DNA of 64,000 nucleotides from Postechiella sp039985655. Its GTDB lineage: Bacteria; Bacteroidota; Bacteroidia; Flavobacteriales; Flavobacteriaceae. The DNA lies in contig JBDWSF010000018.1 in the NCBI GenBank assembly GCA_039985655.1, positions 372,001 through 436,000 of the forward strand, given 5' to 3'. Below the pieces are notes generated by a model. The model saw only the letters and a list, made by a program, of their open reading frames with translations. It made no database searches and was not told where the DNA came from. The translations under genes were made by a program, and so were the position numbers. Numbering within the stretch: the first letter of the stretch is position 1; every line of letters starts with the position of its first letter. Shown here one piece after another: positions 35,401 through 45,101 of the stretch.

Positions 35401-35578
35401 ACTATCCCCAAGACAGAGCCCAATGTCATTACGTTAAACTCTAAAATATCAGTCTGAGCGCAGTCGAAGACATTTAAATCTTTGTTTTCAATTGCGTTTC
35501 GACTGCGCTCAACGTGACAGAAATAAAATAAATATCCTTAACTAAATGACATGAATTGAGGCAGAGTCTAGGGGTATT
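35401..35578. repeat. MITE-like nested inverted repeat
   Basis: An inner inverted repeat, TGAGCGCAGTCGAA (35455-35468) and TTCGACTGCGCTCA (35498-35511), is perfect over 14 bp. Outer arms (CCCCAAGACAGAGCCCAATG from 35407, and CATGAATTGAGGCAGAGTCT ending near 35570) are an imperfect inverted repeat. The result is a palindromic element of about 178 bp without a gene. The inner block resembles CGCAGTCGAA at 51688. It fills most of the gap 35345-35642. Confidence 0.55.
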
Positions 35579-35642
35579 ATTTTCGATTAATAGCAGATAA
35601 AACATAATAGTTAATTATAAGTTGTACTTATGCTCTGCAGCT

Positions 35643-36353
35643 TTATTTGATACCTCCAAAAGCCCCAAAACACATGTTTTTATGTAATATTTCAGTTTTA
35701 TTAAATCCTACTTTTTTCATCAATTCTAATTGATACGTCATGGATCTTGGAGAGTCTTCTTTTTCTACATAATCAAAAACCTTTTGTCTATAATCTTTGC
35801 CATTAATACCTTCTAAATAATCGCCATAACGTTCCCAAACGTATTCATTTATAGCATCTGTTTCTTGTTTAACCAAATCAGAAATCATTAAGCAGCCTCC
35901 TGGTTTAAGCAACTTATACAATTTTTTAAAGGTGGTTGTCCAGTCGTTATCATCCCTTAAATGATGCAATACGGCACCTGCTAATATGATGTCATACTGA
36001 TTATTCTCTTTTAGATTTACATCTCTAATATCGCCCTGTACTATTTTTACAGTTTGGTTTGTTTGGGCAGAAACTCTTTCTAAAGCTTTATTTAACATGG
36101 GCAGACTTAAATCAACTAGCGTACAATTTAAATGAGGCAGTTTATATAACATTTTTAAAGTGTAATTCCCAGCACCACAGCCTATATCGAGTACATTTTT
36201 TGCATCAGGATTAATTCTTTTTGAAGCCTCTGTAAGTAGTTCTAAAGAAATTTGAGCATCGATTGTCGCCACTTGTCCTGTGTCTAGATTTGAAAACCGT
36301 TCGACATCATTATCAAAACGTGCTTCAATTTCTTTTACTGTTGATTTATTCAT
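35643..36353 (-). CDS. Class I SAM-dependent methyltransferase
   Basis: A 236-residue soluble methyltransferase with motif I VLDIGCGAGNYTLKM (about 56-70), an acidic strand-2 end (CTLVDLS), motif II QGDIRDV and the post-motif YDIILAGAVLHHLRDD. These place it in the UbiE/Methyltransf_11/25 group, which acts on small molecules, but the substrate is unknown. It is divergent from a LysR gene, 108 bp away, and may be its target. Confidence 0.88.
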   Translation of the reverse strand: MNKSTVKEIEARFDNDVERFSNLDTGQVATIDAQISLELLTEASKRINPDAKNVLDIGCGAGNYTLKMLYKLPHLNCTLVDLSLPMLNKALERVSAQTNQTVKIVQGDIRDVNLKENNQYDIILAGAVLHHLRDDNDWTTTFKKLYKLLKPGGCLMISDLVKQETDAINEYVWERYGDYLEGINGKDYRQKVFDYVEKEDSPRSMTYQLELMKKVGFNKTEILHKNMCFGAFGGIK

Positions 36354-36442
36354 TTTATGTAATTAGTTATAAATTCTAAATTGATTATTCAAAAATATAA
36401 TTTCGTTTAATGATTTAAAAAGACTTATTTTGTCAATTAATG

Positions 36443-36457
36443 ATACTTTAAAAGTAT
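36443..36457. promoter_or_regulatory. LysR-type operator palindrome
   Basis: ATACTTT-A-AAAGTAT is a perfect palindrome with 7-bp arms, ending 4 bp before the LysR start codon. It fits the T-N11-A rule of LysR sites and lies in the divergent intergenic region. A -7 box for the methyltransferase (TATTTTTG) is on the minus strand at 36397-36390. Confidence 0.5.
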
Positions 36458-36461
36458 AGTT

Positions 36462-37331
36462 ATGGAATTAAGACATCTTAAATATTTTTTGGCTGTAGCC
36501 GAAGAATTAAATTTTACTAGAGCTTCTGAGAAGTTACACATCTCTCAGCCACCATTAAGCAGACAAATAAAAGCACTTGAAAACGAGATAGGCGCAAAAT
36601 TACTCGACAGGAATAATAAAAAAGTAACCTTAACAGAAGCAGGCAAATACTTTAAAGAAGAGGTTATTAATCAATTACAAAACTTAGAAGCCATCGTGCT
36701 TAAAACACGAAAAATCTCAGAAAATGTCAATGGAGAATATCGCATTGCATATATAAGTTCTACGTTTTCAGAGACTATTACGAAGTTGGTTCAGTTTTTA
36801 ATGAAAACATATCCTTATTTAAATATCAAATTGTATGAGGTATCTACAGCAAAACAAATTTTAGCATTAGAGCAAAGGAAAATAGATTTAGGCATTCTGA
36901 GAGCGCCTTTAATATCTACAAAAGTAGATTCTAAATTATGGTTTAAAGATGCTTATGCTTTAGTTTTTAATAATACCTGTGTTGACATTGAGCAGGTAGA
37001 CGACTTGAAAAAAATGAAAGATGAAGTTTTTGTTTTTTTTAATAAGGATTATGCTCCTGTGTATTACAATACGCTAATAGAAATTTGCTCTCAGCACGGC
37101 TTCACTCCAAATATAGTACATGAGTCAAATAATATAAATTCTATTATTCAATTGGTACGAAATGGTTTAGGAGTGTCTATTGTACCTTCTAGTTTAGAAA
37201 AAAGTCATCAGTATCCCGAATTATCATTCTTGAATTTAAAAAGGGCTTTTTCTACAGATGTTTTACTTGCAACACCAAAGGACGAAGCATCTCAAATTAC
37301 AAATTCTGCCCTGTCGTTTTTATTAAAATAA
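36462..37331 (+). CDS. LysR family transcriptional regulator
   Basis: A 289-residue regulator with the N-terminal LysR winged helix (LKYFLAVAEELNFTRASEKL, then ISQPPLSRQIKALENEIG) and a two-lobed substrate-binding domain with a GLGVSIVPSS hinge motif. It probably regulates itself and the divergent methyltransferase. It converges on the DEAD-box gene with a 6-bp gap. The effector is unknown. Confidence 0.92.
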   Translation: MELRHLKYFLAVAEELNFTRASEKLHISQPPLSRQIKALENEIGAKLLDRNNKKVTLTEAGKYFKEEVINQLQNLEAIVLKTRKISENVNGEYRIAYISSTFSETITKLVQFLMKTYPYLNIKLYEVSTAKQILALEQRKIDLGILRAPLISTKVDSKLWFKDAYALVFNNTCVDIEQVDDLKKMKDEVFVFFNKDYAPVYYNTLIEICSQHGFTPNIVHESNNINSIIQLVRNGLGVSIVPSSLEKSHQYPELSFLNLKRAFSTDVLLATPKDEASQITNSALSFLLK

Positions 37332-37337
37332 TTAGAC

Positions 37338-38648
37338 TTACAATAGCGTTACTCGAACTTTCTTCTTCTTTAAACGCATGTTATTGGTTTTATCAATAAC
37401 AGACTCTGCTTTGGATTTAGGTACAGCCACAAAAGCGCAATCGCGTTTTAATTCGATAATACCCAACTCAGTTTTATCTAAATGGCCTTGCTTAAAAAAC
37501 AAGCCTGCAATATCACCTTTTGATATTTTATCTTTTCGTCCTCCAGAAATAAATAAAGTCGCCCATTTGGATTTAATATCATGTACAGTGCCCTGTAATT
37601 TTACAATTTCGGACGTTTCAATAAATTCTGGCAAATATTCTTTTTCCCATTGTAAAACATAGGCGGTGCCTTGCGCATTCATACGGGCTGTTCTTCCGTT
37701 TCTATGCGTGAACTCTTCAGCTTTTATGGGTAACTGATAATGTATAATATAATTAAGCTCTGGAATATCTAAACCACGTGCTGCCAAATCTGTAGCGATA
37801 ATAATTTGATGCGTTCCGTTTCTAAATTTAATAAGAGCTCGTTCTCTGTCAATCTGCTCTAAAGCTCCGTAAAAACAACCGTGTGGAATCTTATTATCAT
37901 TTAAAAAATCGCTCACATATTGAATGGTATCTTTAAAATTACAAAAAATAATACCTGGTTTATTACCAATATGTTGTAACAAATCGACCAACGTTTGTAG
38001 TTTGTTTTTATCTGGAGACACTACTTTTTTAATCTCTAATTTAGTTATTTTACTATCCAAATAATTGATAACCAACTCCTCTTTTAACCCCACAAAACTA
38101 GGGATTTCCATGTCTTGAGTTGCTGATGTTAAAATGCGTTTTTCAATATTTGGAAGATTAGATAGTATTTCGCTCATTTCTTTTTCGAAACCAATCTCTA
38201 ATGATTTATCGAATTCATCTAAAACCAACGTTTTTATGTCTTCAACAATAAAAGTTTCTCGTCTTAAATGATCAGCAACACGACCGGGTGTACCAATAAG
38301 TATAGCAGGTGTATGTGCTAATTCTATTTTATCTTTAGAAAAAGGGCGACCACCATAAACAGCGTTGGCTTTAAACCCCGATCCTATTTGACGAATGACT
38401 TGCTCGATTTGAATGGCCAACTCGCGAGATGGTACTAAAATAAGCAACTGCAAGTTTTCGCATTCCTCATTTAAAGCTTTAATCGTTGGTAAAAGAAACG
38501 CTAAGGTTTTACCTGTTCCTGTTGGAGATAATAAAACGGTATTCTCTACGGTTTCTATAGCCAAAAGCGCATCTTCCTGCATCAGGTTTAGCGCTGTAAT
38601 ATTTAACTTTTTTAAAATTTCTTTTTGAGATTTTATGTTGTTTGCCAT
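37338..38648 (-). CDS. DEAD-box RNA helicase with DbpA-type RNA-binding domain
   Basis: A 436-residue RNA helicase, counted from the ATG at 38648 because the 15-residue upstream extension overlaps the preceding gene's 3' end. It has motif I SPTGTGKT, motif II DEFD (instead of DEAD), motif III SAT, and motif VI HRNGRTAR. The last 75 residues (WATLFISGGRKDKISKGDIA) form a DbpA RNA-binding domain, which in DbpA targets 23S rRNA. It begins one base after the stop codon of the upstream helicase gene, so the two are coupled. Confidence 0.92.
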   Translation of the reverse strand: MANNIKSQKEILKKLNITALNLMQEDALLAIETVENTVLLSPTGTGKTLAFLLPTIKALNEECENLQLLILVPSRELAIQIEQVIRQIGSGFKANAVYGGRPFSKDKIELAHTPAILIGTPGRVADHLRRETFIVEDIKTLVLDEFDKSLEIGFEKEMSEILSNLPNIEKRILTSATQDMEIPSFVGLKEELVINYLDSKITKLEIKKVVSPDKNKLQTLVDLLQHIGNKPGIIFCNFKDTIQYVSDFLNDNKIPHGCFYGALEQIDRERALIKFRNGTHQIIIATDLAARGLDIPELNYIIHYQLPIKAEEFTHRNGRTARMNAQGTAYVLQWEKEYLPEFIETSEIVKLQGTVHDIKSKWATLFISGGRKDKISKGDIAGLFFKQGHLDKTELGIIELKRDCAFVAVPKSKAESVIDKTNNMRLKKKKVRVTLL

Positions 38649-38649
38649 A

Positions 38650-39993
38650 CTATTGCTTCTTCTTTTTCTTCTTAGAACCTTCAGTCTTTTCAACTATTCC
38701 ATTATTTTCAGCCACATAATTGGCTAAAATTTTATCAACTAACTCGTCTTTAGTTAAATGATGAAATATCGTTTTTATTTGCGCTTTAAAATCTTCTGAA
38801 ACATTTCGATTGGGTTTCGTTTTAAATATTTTTCTGGCCCATAATAACCCATTATTTTCTTCTATACTTTTAGCATCTGCTTTTTGATACTGTTTAAACA
38901 CAATACTCAATTCACTTTCAAATTCTGGAATATCTTCTTTTTCATCTTGCTGTATCACACTTAAAGATAAACCCTTTGCTCCTGCTCTAGCTGTACGTCC
39001 ACTTCTATGCACATAGGCATCATAAGTATCTGGAAGGTGGTAATTTACAACGTACGCAACGTCTTTGACATCAATACCACGCGCAGCCAAATCTGTAGCC
39101 ACAAGAATATCGATATAGCCTTCTCTAAATTGCCCCATGATGCGATCACGAATACCTTGGGTTAAACTACCGTGAATAGCGCCTGATGAGAACTTGTTTA
39201 TAGCTAAGTTTTTTGCCAATTTATTAACCGCAGCTTTGGTTTTACAAAAAATAATACCACGTTGTCCTTCTTTAGAGTTTAAAAAATGCATGAGCACATT
39301 TAGTTTTTCTATAGGTTCTACAACAACATATTGATGATCTATACCTTGATGACCAACCGTTTTCATATCGGCTTCAACATGCACAACATGCTTGGACATA
39401 TAATTTTGAACCAATTGTTTTAGGGTTCCAGGCAGTGTTGCTGTAAATAATAGTGTTCTTCTAGATTTTGGAATCTCTTTTATAATACTATCCAGTCCGT
39501 CCTTAAGCGCGCTAACCATTTCGTCAGCTTCATCTAAAATAAAATAATTGATATTTTTAATATGGATAGCACCACGTTTTACTAAATCGGCTAAGCGACC
39601 TGGTGTTGCTACAATAATATGTGTGTCTGATTTTAATCGTTCTATTTGAGCTTTTATAGGCGTCCCACCACAAATGGATGCGATAGAAATATTAGGGCTC
39701 TGAGAAGAAAAGGCTACTAAATTATTATAAATTTGTTGTCCTAATTCTCGTGTTGGCGTTAATATTATGGCTTGGATATTGGTATTTTCTACATCTATTA
39801 ATTGTAATACAGGCAATCCAAAAGCCGCCGTTTTTCCTGTACCTGTCTTTGCCAAAGCAACAACATCTTCTTTTTGATTTAATATGATAGGAATCACTTT
39901 TTCTTGAATATCTGTTGGAACAGAAATCTGTAATTCAGATAAACTTTGTTGTAATTGAGGGGTAATACCTAAACTAGAAAATGACGTTGACAT
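38650..39993 (-). CDS. DEAD-box RNA helicase
   Basis: A 447-residue RNA helicase with the Q-motif region (PTDIQEKVIP), motif I AKTGTGKTA, Ia TPTRELGQQ, II DEAD, III SAT and VI HRSGRTAR, followed by an approximately 85-residue extension and a poly-lysine tail (GSKKKKKKQ) suited to RNA binding. I use the ATG at 39993; a 10-residue upstream in-frame extension is unlikely. It is co-transcribed with the second helicase gene. Confidence 0.92.
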   Translation of the reverse strand: MSTSFSSLGITPQLQQSLSELQISVPTDIQEKVIPIILNQKEDVVALAKTGTGKTAAFGLPVLQLIDVENTNIQAIILTPTRELGQQIYNNLVAFSSQSPNISIASICGGTPIKAQIERLKSDTHIIVATPGRLADLVKRGAIHIKNINYFILDEADEMVSALKDGLDSIIKEIPKSRRTLLFTATLPGTLKQLVQNYMSKHVVHVEADMKTVGHQGIDHQYVVVEPIEKLNVLMHFLNSKEGQRGIIFCKTKAAVNKLAKNLAINKFSSGAIHGSLTQGIRDRIMGQFREGYIDILVATDLAARGIDVKDVAYVVNYHLPDTYDAYVHRSGRTARAGAKGLSLSVIQQDEKEDIPEFESELSIVFKQYQKADAKSIEENNGLLWARKIFKTKPNRNVSEDFKAQIKTIFHHLTKDELVDKILANYVAENNGIVEKTEGSKKKKKKQ

Positions 39994-40170
39994 AAAAATA
40001 ATTTTTGGCAAAGATAACGACACTTTTTTGAGAAAGAGATATCTATTAACTTATATTCATTTTAATAGTATTTAGGTTGTTAATTTTCTTAAATTCAATG
40101 GATTATTTTGGTAAATTAATATTAATTAAATTCTGATGAAAAACTAAAATAATAAAGACATGTAATAAAG

Positions 40171-40178
40171 TATCTTCG
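40171..40178 (+). promoter_or_regulatory. -7 box five bases before the start codon
   Basis: TATCTTCG, a one-base variant of TAnnTTTG, ends 5 bp before the ATG at 40184. This spacing would give a leaderless or almost leaderless mRNA. A similar TACATTCG box precedes the likely start of the DUF1853 gene at 34111. No clear -33 element is present. Confidence 0.4.
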
Positions 40179-40183
40179 CGCGC

Positions 40184-41086
40184 ATGTGGATGTATTTGGG
40201 TCTTTTATCGGCGTTATTTTTAGGGTTACATAATTTATGTAAAAAGCATGCCGTTCAAGGAAACGAGGTGTTCCCCGTGCTTTTAGGAACCATTACTTCT
40301 GGATTTTTATTAATTCTCCCTTTTTTTATCGGGTCTATATATTTTCCTGAATTCACTAAGTCTATTGGTTTTTATATCGTAGACATTTCTTGGTCTACAC
40401 ACGGTTTTATATGTATTAAATCGATGATAATGGCTGCCTCTTGGGTTTTGGCTTATCAAGCTTTAAAACATCTACCTATTACGATTGTTACTCCCATACG
40501 ATCGGCAGGGCCTTTTTTTACTTTTATTGGGGCTATTTTGATTTATCATGAAAAGCCAACGTATTGGCAATGGTTGGGATTCTTTTTTATAATCTTCTCT
40601 GTGATGTTATATTCAAGAATTGGGAAAAAAGAAGGTATAAATTTTAAACGAAACAAATGGATTTTCGCTATTATCGGAGCTACTTTTTTAGGGGCTTGTA
40701 GCGGGTTGTACGATAAGTTTTTAATTCAAAGTTTAGCATTAAATCCGCAAACATTACTCTTCTGGTTTTGCTTTTATACCGTGCTTATTCTTCTTGTTAT
40801 ACTATCAATAACTTGGTTTCCAAATGTTGAAAAAAGAAATGCTTTTAAATGGCGATGGTCTATTCCTGCTGTTGGTGTATTATTACAGGTGGCAGATTAC
40901 TTCTATTTTAGGGCGCTACAAGATCCTGAAGCCTTAATCATGCTATTATCTGCTATAAAGCGAAGTCAAATTATAATTGCTGTTATTGTTGGTGGACTTG
41001 TCTTTAAAGAGAAAAATAAACGTAAAAAACTCATTCCTTTAGTCGGCATTATTATTGGTGTGGCTTTGATATTGTATGCGTCTTAG
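40184..41086 (+). CDS. DMT/EamA family transporter
   Basis: A 300-residue membrane protein with ten hydrophobic segments in two EamA halves; the first half ends in TIVTPIRSAGPFFTFIGAILIYHEKPTYWQW (in two parts at residues 98-130), and the second in SAIKRSQIIIAVIVGGLVFKEK. Such proteins export amino acids, nucleobases or drugs. The start is set by the promoter box 5 bp upstream. The substrate cannot be predicted. Confidence 0.88.
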   Translation: MWMYLGLLSALFLGLHNLCKKHAVQGNEVFPVLLGTITSGFLLILPFFIGSIYFPEFTKSIGFYIVDISWSTHGFICIKSMIMAASWVLAYQALKHLPITIVTPIRSAGPFFTFIGAILIYHEKPTYWQWLGFFFIIFSVMLYSRIGKKEGINFKRNKWIFAIIGATFLGACSGLYDKFLIQSLALNPQTLLFWFCFYTVLILLVILSITWFPNVEKRNAFKWRWSIPAVGVLLQVADYFYFRALQDPEALIMLLSAIKRSQIIIAVIVGGLVFKEKNKRKKLIPLVGIIIGVALILYAS

Positions 41087-41237
41087 TTTAAATATCCAAG
41101 TTTTATTATTCTATTATTTAAGAAGTTAAGTTATTTTTTAAATAATATTGATTTTCAAATCTCATTTATAATATTAATCTATAGTATTATACAAGGACTT
41201 CAAAAATTAAAAAATTTCACTTCTTCATAATATATGA

Positions 41238-44200
41238 TTATTTCACAATAATTTTTTGTATACTTTTACTATTGTTTTTGGTTTTTATGATTACAAAATA
41301 GGTGCCAGAAGGCAAGTCGAAATATAGTTTCTGATTGAAATTAGTATTGAAATATTTTTTCACACTTCTACCTGTAATATCATTGATATTAATTTCTTTA
41401 ATTTTTAAATCTAAATTACTTTTTATAGAGAAATAATTCTTAGAAGGGTTAGGGTATAACTGAATATTCGCAGTATTATATATGTTTTCTATACCTAGGT
41501 TGCTTTTTGGTTCTGAGCTAATTTCAACAATCCAGCCTCTGTTGCCAGTATTGAAATCCCATTTTTCAATGGTTTCTGGCATGTAACCAAAAGAGTAGCT
41601 ATCTCGATGTGAAAAGTTAAAAGTTAAAGAGCCGTTTTCGTTGTTTGATTTTATAACAACATCATCTCTATAATATGATGATATTTCATAAAATTCAGAG
41701 AAAAGTATTTTACTATCATCTTTGCTGTTATTGTTATTAAAAATAGTAAAAGGATCTCCATTGTAGTAAGATTCTGGGATTTTTAACCGTTTTATTGTCG
41801 CAACAATTCTTTCTTCTGTTGAGTTTGGATAAATGGTTGTATTTTCAAGTTGCCCCAAAATAGTCCAAACTTTTCTTTGTTTCATTTGTCCAGAGGAATT
41901 CGCATGGTATATTCCTTCTTTAAGTAAATTTGGAGTTGTTTTAACTAGTTTTGGTACTGGGTAGGTATTGGTAAACCCATCAGGACATATCGTTGTAATA
42001 TAGAATTCGTATTCTGTGTCTTCTTCTAAATTATCAAAAAGAATAGAATAGTAAATTAAATTTTCATCAAAACGGTTGTTTTCAATATTATAAGTATAAT
42101 AAGGCCTGCGAAGTTCTGACTCTAAAAATTGCCTGTTACTATTAAATTCTTTTATAAGGCCTGTTCCTAAAGTAAAACCAACAGGGCCATATTCAACTTT
42201 ATATGTTGTGTTTTCGTCATTTTTTTCCCAAATAAGCTCCACTTCTTTATGACTTAATCGTTGAAACAAAAATTCTTTCTCATTAATTGTCTCACAAGTA
42301 GGTTTAGGCTCACTATACACTTTTGCTTCCCAATATGAAGTACCATCTATATTTTGAGAAATAGATAAAGTCCCATCTTCTTTTTCAGAAACCATAGGGT
42401 AAAATAAATTAGAATCATGTTGAAAAGCATAACAACCATAATAACTACATATTGTTCGATCTCCTATGAAATTAACCACTACTTCACTTCTACTATAGTT
42501 CTCATTGATTGGTTCAAGATTGAAATAGGTAAATTCAAACCTAATTCTTTCATCAACGTTATCGGGATATATGTTCGTTATTTCATCATTAGACGTTAAT
42601 AAGACACCACTTGAGAAATTTTGCCTTGTGTTTTCTTTGTACTGACGGGCATAATTATTGTAGTTCCCATTATCACATTTTGAAGAGATATAGAAATCAT
42701 ATTCTGTACTAGGAGATAAGTCTGTGAGAAGAATAGTTTTATCAGTGGTATTTTTTATTAGTCCATTACCCCTAATAAAGCCTGTTAGCCCATATTCAAT
42801 TTTCCACTCGGAGACATCAGTTTCAGACTCCCAAGCTAAATTTATTTCCCTATGAGTAAATCTGATTGTTGAAATATTGAAAGGCTCGCTACAATCTGGA
42901 ATTAGCTCACTAACTATATCAGCTTCCCAACCTCTTGAAAAATAATCTGAGTAAGAGTCATTACCAATGTATTCAATTGTGATAGCTCCATTTAAATCAT
43001 CAGAAGAGAATGAGTAACCTTTGTCTGTAAAATCACTTGTATTCTTTAGTTGTACAATTGGTTCTGAATCTGTATTAGTACCACTATATATTTTTAAAGA
43101 ATTGTAATAGTTATTAGTCATTAGATCAATATAATCAAAAGTGATACGAATTCTTTCCCCTTCAATTTTCGGATATATGGTTGTGATTTTAGTTTGATTT
43201 TCAGGAATATCATTGTCGATACCACCGTCATCAGTAAACTTATCTCCTCCAAAATAATTAGGAGTTGTTTTAAAAGTTAGTGGTTCAACATAGATATTAT
43301 CTTGACCTCCTGCAGCACATGCAGTAGTTATATAAGCTTGGTATGAAGTTGACTTACTTAGGTTAACTAGATTGATGAAATTTTCATTTGTGCTTACAAT
43401 GGTTCCTGTTCCTCTTTCAAACCCTTCTAAACCGTACTCTATACTGTAACTATCATTTAAATTAGACGTTTTAGTCCAGTTCAATTCACATTGATTATGG
43501 GCCAATTTAAAGTTGTTAACTTGAAAATTTATGGCTTCTTCACAATTAGGAGTTAGCTCACAAGTAATATCTATGTCCCATTTTATATCAGAGTGGTTAT
43601 AATAATTATTAATAATATCAAAGAAAATGACATTACTATTTCCTGAGGAAATAAACTCACTTGAGGATGAATTACGTCCTAAATATTTGAGTAAAGGGCT
43701 ATTTGAATCAGGACCATCATATATTTTAATTTCCTCATAACTTTTAAGTCTGATGTAGTTTACTTTTATTCGAGCTCTTTTATTCTCTCTTAGATGTATA
43801 CGCATATCCCTTGTATATTGATAGTCAGTATAAATTTTATCTTTACCTCCTCTGTCATATATTTTACCTTCAAAACAATAATCAATATTTGTTTTTTGAG
43901 AAAATGGTCCTATTGAACCACCAAAACGTTCACCGCACTTATTCCTTAAATAAAAATCATATTCAGTACCGCTTTCCAAGTTTCCAACAATAGCATCTGA
44001 TGAAGAATAATTTGCAGTCATACCTTCACCAAGTGTAAAGTCTTTTATTCCATATTCAACTTGCCACTCTTCATTAAGTTGAAAATTTACGTTATGTATT
44101 TTTATTTGATTTAATTCATAAGACTCAAGCCATCCAAATGAAATATTTGATTCACAATATGATTTTGTAGAAATAGAAGTGCTATTTATGTCACTTAAAC

Positions 44201-45101
44201 TTAAGTCGTCGCATTCTTCAGTTAAGTAGAAATCATATTCTGTCAATTCATTTAAAGCTGATATTATTATTGTATTTGAATAAGTGTCAGCTTTTTGACC
44301 TGTACCAATTTTAAAATTTTTAAGACCATATTCAATAAATGTACGGTTAGTTGTGCTTTTTATCCATTTTAAAGTAATTGAATTATAGGCAATATTTATA
44401 GCATTAATGTATTTAGGCATACTGCATTGTGGTTTGTCAACACAAGTAATTTTTCCTACCCACCCAATAGCATTATTTTGTGAATTATTTGATTCAAATT
44501 GAACATATAGTTCACCATTTGTTGATTTTGAAGCGATTGGTTCTGTAGGGGGAGAGTTTTTATCATATACTGCGATAGGATCTCCAATAGCAAAATCACC
44601 TTCCCAAATTTTTAATGAAGCATCGCTTGATAATTCAAATAATTCAAAATCTAAACTTATTCTTTGATCTGGAGAATTTGGTCTTAAATTATAAGATTCG
44701 TAGTTTATTCCTATATAATTATTTTCAAAACCTGGGTCTAAAAACAGGTCTCCATTGCAGTAATCTGCAATTGTAATGTCTTGATAAACATCAGATGTAG
44801 TAGGAGTGTTTCCACAATTGTTTGTTATGTAGAAATCATACTGTGTATTAGAATTTAAGTTGTTGATTTGGACACCTATGAATGAGCTTGAAATTTTAGT
44901 TCCAGTTCCAAGGCTGAAGTTTTTAAAGCCGTATTCTATTTCAAAATTACCTGTCAATGAATTGTTTCCTGAATTCCAAGTTAATGTTATAGAATTGGTT
45001 GTTTTATTATTTGTATCTATTTGATATGGCTTAGGGCATTGAGTACTTCCTGCAAAACCTATGAGGCTGAGAGTAATATATAATAATAGTTTTTTTTTCA
45101 T
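41238..45101 (-). CDS. Large T9SS-secreted FN3/CUB-like repeat protein
   Basis: About 1287 residues, counted from the ATG at 45101, which begins a signal peptide (MKKKLLLYITLSLIGFAGS); a 36-residue upstream extension is not signal-like. Six fibronectin-III-like modules each read ...SITLTW...EYG...F.LGTGT...TEYDFYIT..C and begin at a Cys (CPKP, CSMP, CESN, CEEA, CSEP, CETI). Between and after most of them are five CUB-like beta modules with SxxxLKIYxG-type segments. The last 80 residues form a type A T9SS sorting domain (LYPNPSKNYF...GTYFVIIKTKN). It should be exported and attached to or released from the surface, perhaps as an adhesin. No enzyme domain is seen. Confidence 0.88.
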   Translation of the reverse strand: MKKKLLLYITLSLIGFAGSTQCPKPYQIDTNNKTTNSITLTWNSGNNSLTGNFEIEYGFKNFSLGTGTKISSSFIGVQINNLNSNTQYDFYITNNCGNTPTTSDVYQDITIADYCNGDLFLDPGFENNYIGINYESYNLRPNSPDQRISLDFELFELSSDASLKIWEGDFAIGDPIAVYDKNSPPTEPIASKSTNGELYVQFESNNSQNNAIGWVGKITCVDKPQCSMPKYINAINIAYNSITLKWIKSTTNRTFIEYGLKNFKIGTGQKADTYSNTIIISALNELTEYDFYLTEECDDLSLSDINSTSISTKSYCESNISFGWLESYELNQIKIHNVNFQLNEEWQVEYGIKDFTLGEGMTANYSSSDAIVGNLESGTEYDFYLRNKCGERFGGSIGPFSQKTNIDYCFEGKIYDRGGKDKIYTDYQYTRDMRIHLRENKRARIKVNYIRLKSYEEIKIYDGPDSNSPLLKYLGRNSSSSEFISSGNSNVIFFDIINNYYNHSDIKWDIDITCELTPNCEEAINFQVNNFKLAHNQCELNWTKTSNLNDSYSIEYGLEGFERGTGTIVSTNENFINLVNLSKSTSYQAYITTACAAGGQDNIYVEPLTFKTTPNYFGGDKFTDDGGIDNDIPENQTKITTIYPKIEGERIRITFDYIDLMTNNYYNSLKIYSGTNTDSEPIVQLKNTSDFTDKGYSFSSDDLNGAITIEYIGNDSYSDYFSRGWEADIVSELIPDCSEPFNISTIRFTHREINLAWESETDVSEWKIEYGLTGFIRGNGLIKNTTDKTILLTDLSPSTEYDFYISSKCDNGNYNNYARQYKENTRQNFSSGVLLTSNDEITNIYPDNVDERIRFEFTYFNLEPINENYSRSEVVVNFIGDRTICSYYGCYAFQHDSNLFYPMVSEKEDGTLSISQNIDGTSYWEAKVYSEPKPTCETINEKEFLFQRLSHKEVELIWEKNDENTTYKVEYGPVGFTLGTGLIKEFNSNRQFLESELRRPYYTYNIENNRFDENLIYYSILFDNLEEDTEYEFYITTICPDGFTNTYPVPKLVKTTPNLLKEGIYHANSSGQMKQRKVWTILGQLENTTIYPNSTEERIVATIKRLKIPESYYNGDPFTIFNNNNSKDDSKILFSEFYEISSYYRDDVVIKSNNENGSLTFNFSHRDSYSFGYMPETIEKWDFNTGNRGWIVEISSEPKSNLGIENIYNTANIQLYPNPSKNYFSIKSNLDLKIKEININDITGRSVKKYFNTNFNQKLYFDLPSGTYFVIIKTKNNSKSIQKIIVK

